Positions 63,207-64,000 of a DNA stretch of 64,000 nt are shown here, piece after piece. The position numbers and the translations under genes were made by a program. The notes beneath the pieces were generated by a model. That model saw only the letters and a list, made by a program, of their open reading frames with translations, did no database searches and had not been told where the DNA came from. The DNA lies in contig NZ_RCCP01000001.1 of the NCBI RefSeq assembly GCF_003664125.1, forward strand, positions 1,550,001 to 1,614,000, read 5' to 3'. The DNA comes from Planococcus citreus. GTDB lineage: Bacteria > Bacillota > Bacilli > Bacillales_A > Planococcaceae. Position 1 is the stretch's first letter. Each line of letters starts with the position of its first letter.

Positions 63207-63417
63207 ACTAGCTGATGGGAATGGAGGCGGCGACTCCTGCGGGAATAGCATGAGCCGAAGACCCTGGACTGAGCGAAGCGAGGGAAGCGGCTGAGGCCAT
63301 GCCCGCGGAAAGCGTCCGCCGCAATGAGCATCAGCGGCTAAATGCGAGACCGCGCCAGCTGCATGACCCACATCCTGTGGGCCCGAAAGCGTCCACTTTC
63401 ACGGACATCAGCGGCTC
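63207..63417 (+). repeat. Dispersed intergenic repeat, copy C
   Basis: It has CGGCGACTCCTGCGGGA (63228-63244), GAAGACCCTGGACTGAGCG, GCCCGCGGAAAGCGTCC and the 44-base block 63351-63394 that is identical to 30888-30931. The gap 63009-63488 otherwise carries only the walJ terminator. Confidence 0.75.
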
Positions 63418-63423
63418 TAAAAA

Positions 63424-63472
63424 AACAAAAAGACTGCCCGACAAGCCATTTTTCAGGCTTCTGGGACAGTCT
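63424..63472 (-). terminator. Terminator of walJ
   Basis: AGACTG pairs with CAGTCT and an inner AAGCC/GGCTT stem; A-rich plus-strand left side gives a T run on the minus strand. Confidence 0.7.
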
Positions 63473-63488
63473 CTGCTCCTACATCTAT

Positions 63489-64000
63489 TCACACCACAAC
63501 CAAAGGCGTCGCTTCAGTCGGCGAGGTATCAAACAAATCGACATAATCGCCGACGAAGATGCCTTTCGTCTGCAAGGTCTGCTCGACGCTCATGCGCGCG
63601 AGGTCTTTCATGTTATTGTCTTTGCTCAAATGCGACAAGTAGATGCGCGTCGGCTTCTCCGCGAGCACTTCCGACATCGCCACCGCCGCATCTTCATTCG
63701 ACACGTGCCCGACGTCGCTCAGGATGCGTCGTTTGACCGACCATGGGTAGCGCCCCATCTGCAGCATGCCGATGTCGTGGTTGCTCTCAAACACATAAGC
63801 ATCGGACGCGCCGATGATGCCTTTCATGCGGTCGCTGACATAGCCCGTATCGGTGATCAGCGCAAGTTTGCGCCCATGTTCATGGAATACATAAAACATC
63901 GGGTCCGCCGCATCATGCGACACGCCGAACGATTCGATGTCGAGGCCGCCAAACGATTTCGTCGTCTCCATATCGAAATGGAAACGCTGGTCGACCGGAA
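63489..64000 (-). CDS. walJ: MBL-fold protein WalJ (YycJ), 5' end beyond window
   Basis: The visible C-terminal 170 residues run in frame to the window edge: [60 protein letters not shown] and [13 protein letters not shown], with histidines and aspartates of a metallo-beta-lactamase fold. In Bacillus WalJ lies in the walRKHIJ operon and affects the coupling of cell division to replication. The remainder and walRKHI should follow beyond base 64000. Confidence 0.93.
   Translation of the reverse strand, partial: PVDQRFHFDMETTKSFGGLDIESFGVSHDAADPMFYVFHEHGRKLALITDTGYVSDRMKGIIGASDAYVFESNHDIGMLQMGRYPWSVKRRILSDVGHVSNEDAAVAMSEVLAEKPTRIYLSHLSKDNNMKDLARMSVEQTLQTKGIFVGDYVDLFDTSPTEATPLVVV

Noticed and set aside
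63041-63331. 96-codon minus-strand frame before the HtrA-type gene
   Set aside because: Covers the dispersed repeat, its translation is Arg/Ser-rich without motif, and no ribosome site is present.

Overview
The window reads as chromosomal DNA of a moderately GC-rich Gram-positive bacterium of the Planococcaceae (Planococcus/Planomicrobium type). Support: strong AGGAGG-type ribosome binding sites, frequent TTG/GTG starts, lipobox lipoproteins, PerR/Fur/CcpA-like sites, SAM riboswitches, and the gene order walJ - htrA-like protease - CxxH/CxxC protein - rlmH at the right edge. In Bacillales that order lies close to the replication origin. A near-perfect parS site (10607-10622) and a cluster of DnaA boxes (61272-61652) fit that position. 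No rRNA, tRNA, CRISPR array, prophage or insertion sequence was seen.

Layout. 0-5 kb: end of an ECF transporter S component, malate:quinone oxidoreductase (mqo), 3-methyladenine glycosylase (tag) and several small membrane proteins. 5-11 kb: a Fur-box-controlled siderophore-binding lipoprotein, a peptide-binding lipoprotein paired with an M42 aminopeptidase, a LURP-one protein, and a DUF4256 gene broken by one base. 11-18 kb: an NCS1 permease behind a tiny leader ORF, a decayed GNAT gene, and katG with PerR-type boxes. 18-29 kb: a sulfur/methionine island. A five-gene oligopeptide-type ABC importer and a second operon (amino-acid-type ABC importer plus homocysteine S-methyltransferase) each start with a SAM riboswitch. 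A carboxylesterase with its own palindromic operator lies between them. 29-38 kb: sarcosine oxidase, then a LacI-regulated sugar cluster (Rbs-type ABC importer, Gfo/Idh/MocA dehydrogenase, divergent TIM-barrel isomerase). 38-44 kb: ahpCF with cre and PerR sites, a deaminase, a DUF4317 gene and a cytoplasmic beta-propeller protein. 45-49 kb: a poly-N-acetylglucosamine synthesis operon. 49-55 kb: a malate-type module of 2HCT transporter, AEC carrier and CitA/MalK-type two-component system. 55-64 kb: nucleoside hydrolase, SDR, DUF1846 and the origin-proximal block.

How the parts connect. Malate uptake (2HCT, AEC), its likely sensor pair and Mqo would form one malate-use system, with a cre site before the transporter. 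katG and ahpCF form a peroxide response with matching PerR-type boxes. Both SAM-riboswitch operons should be expressed when SAM is low, so the first, peptide-type importer is probably a scavenger of methionine-containing or other sulfur compounds, and the second probably imports S-methylmethionine for MmuM. The sugar cluster has no recognised substrate; dehydrogenase plus isomerase suggests a keto-sugar route.

Non-coding structure includes dispersed repeats at 30.3, 30.7 and 63.2 kb, with one identical 44-bp block in two of them, and near-identical terminators flanking the 30.2-31.0 kb gap. All function calls are from reading motifs by eye; no database search was run.
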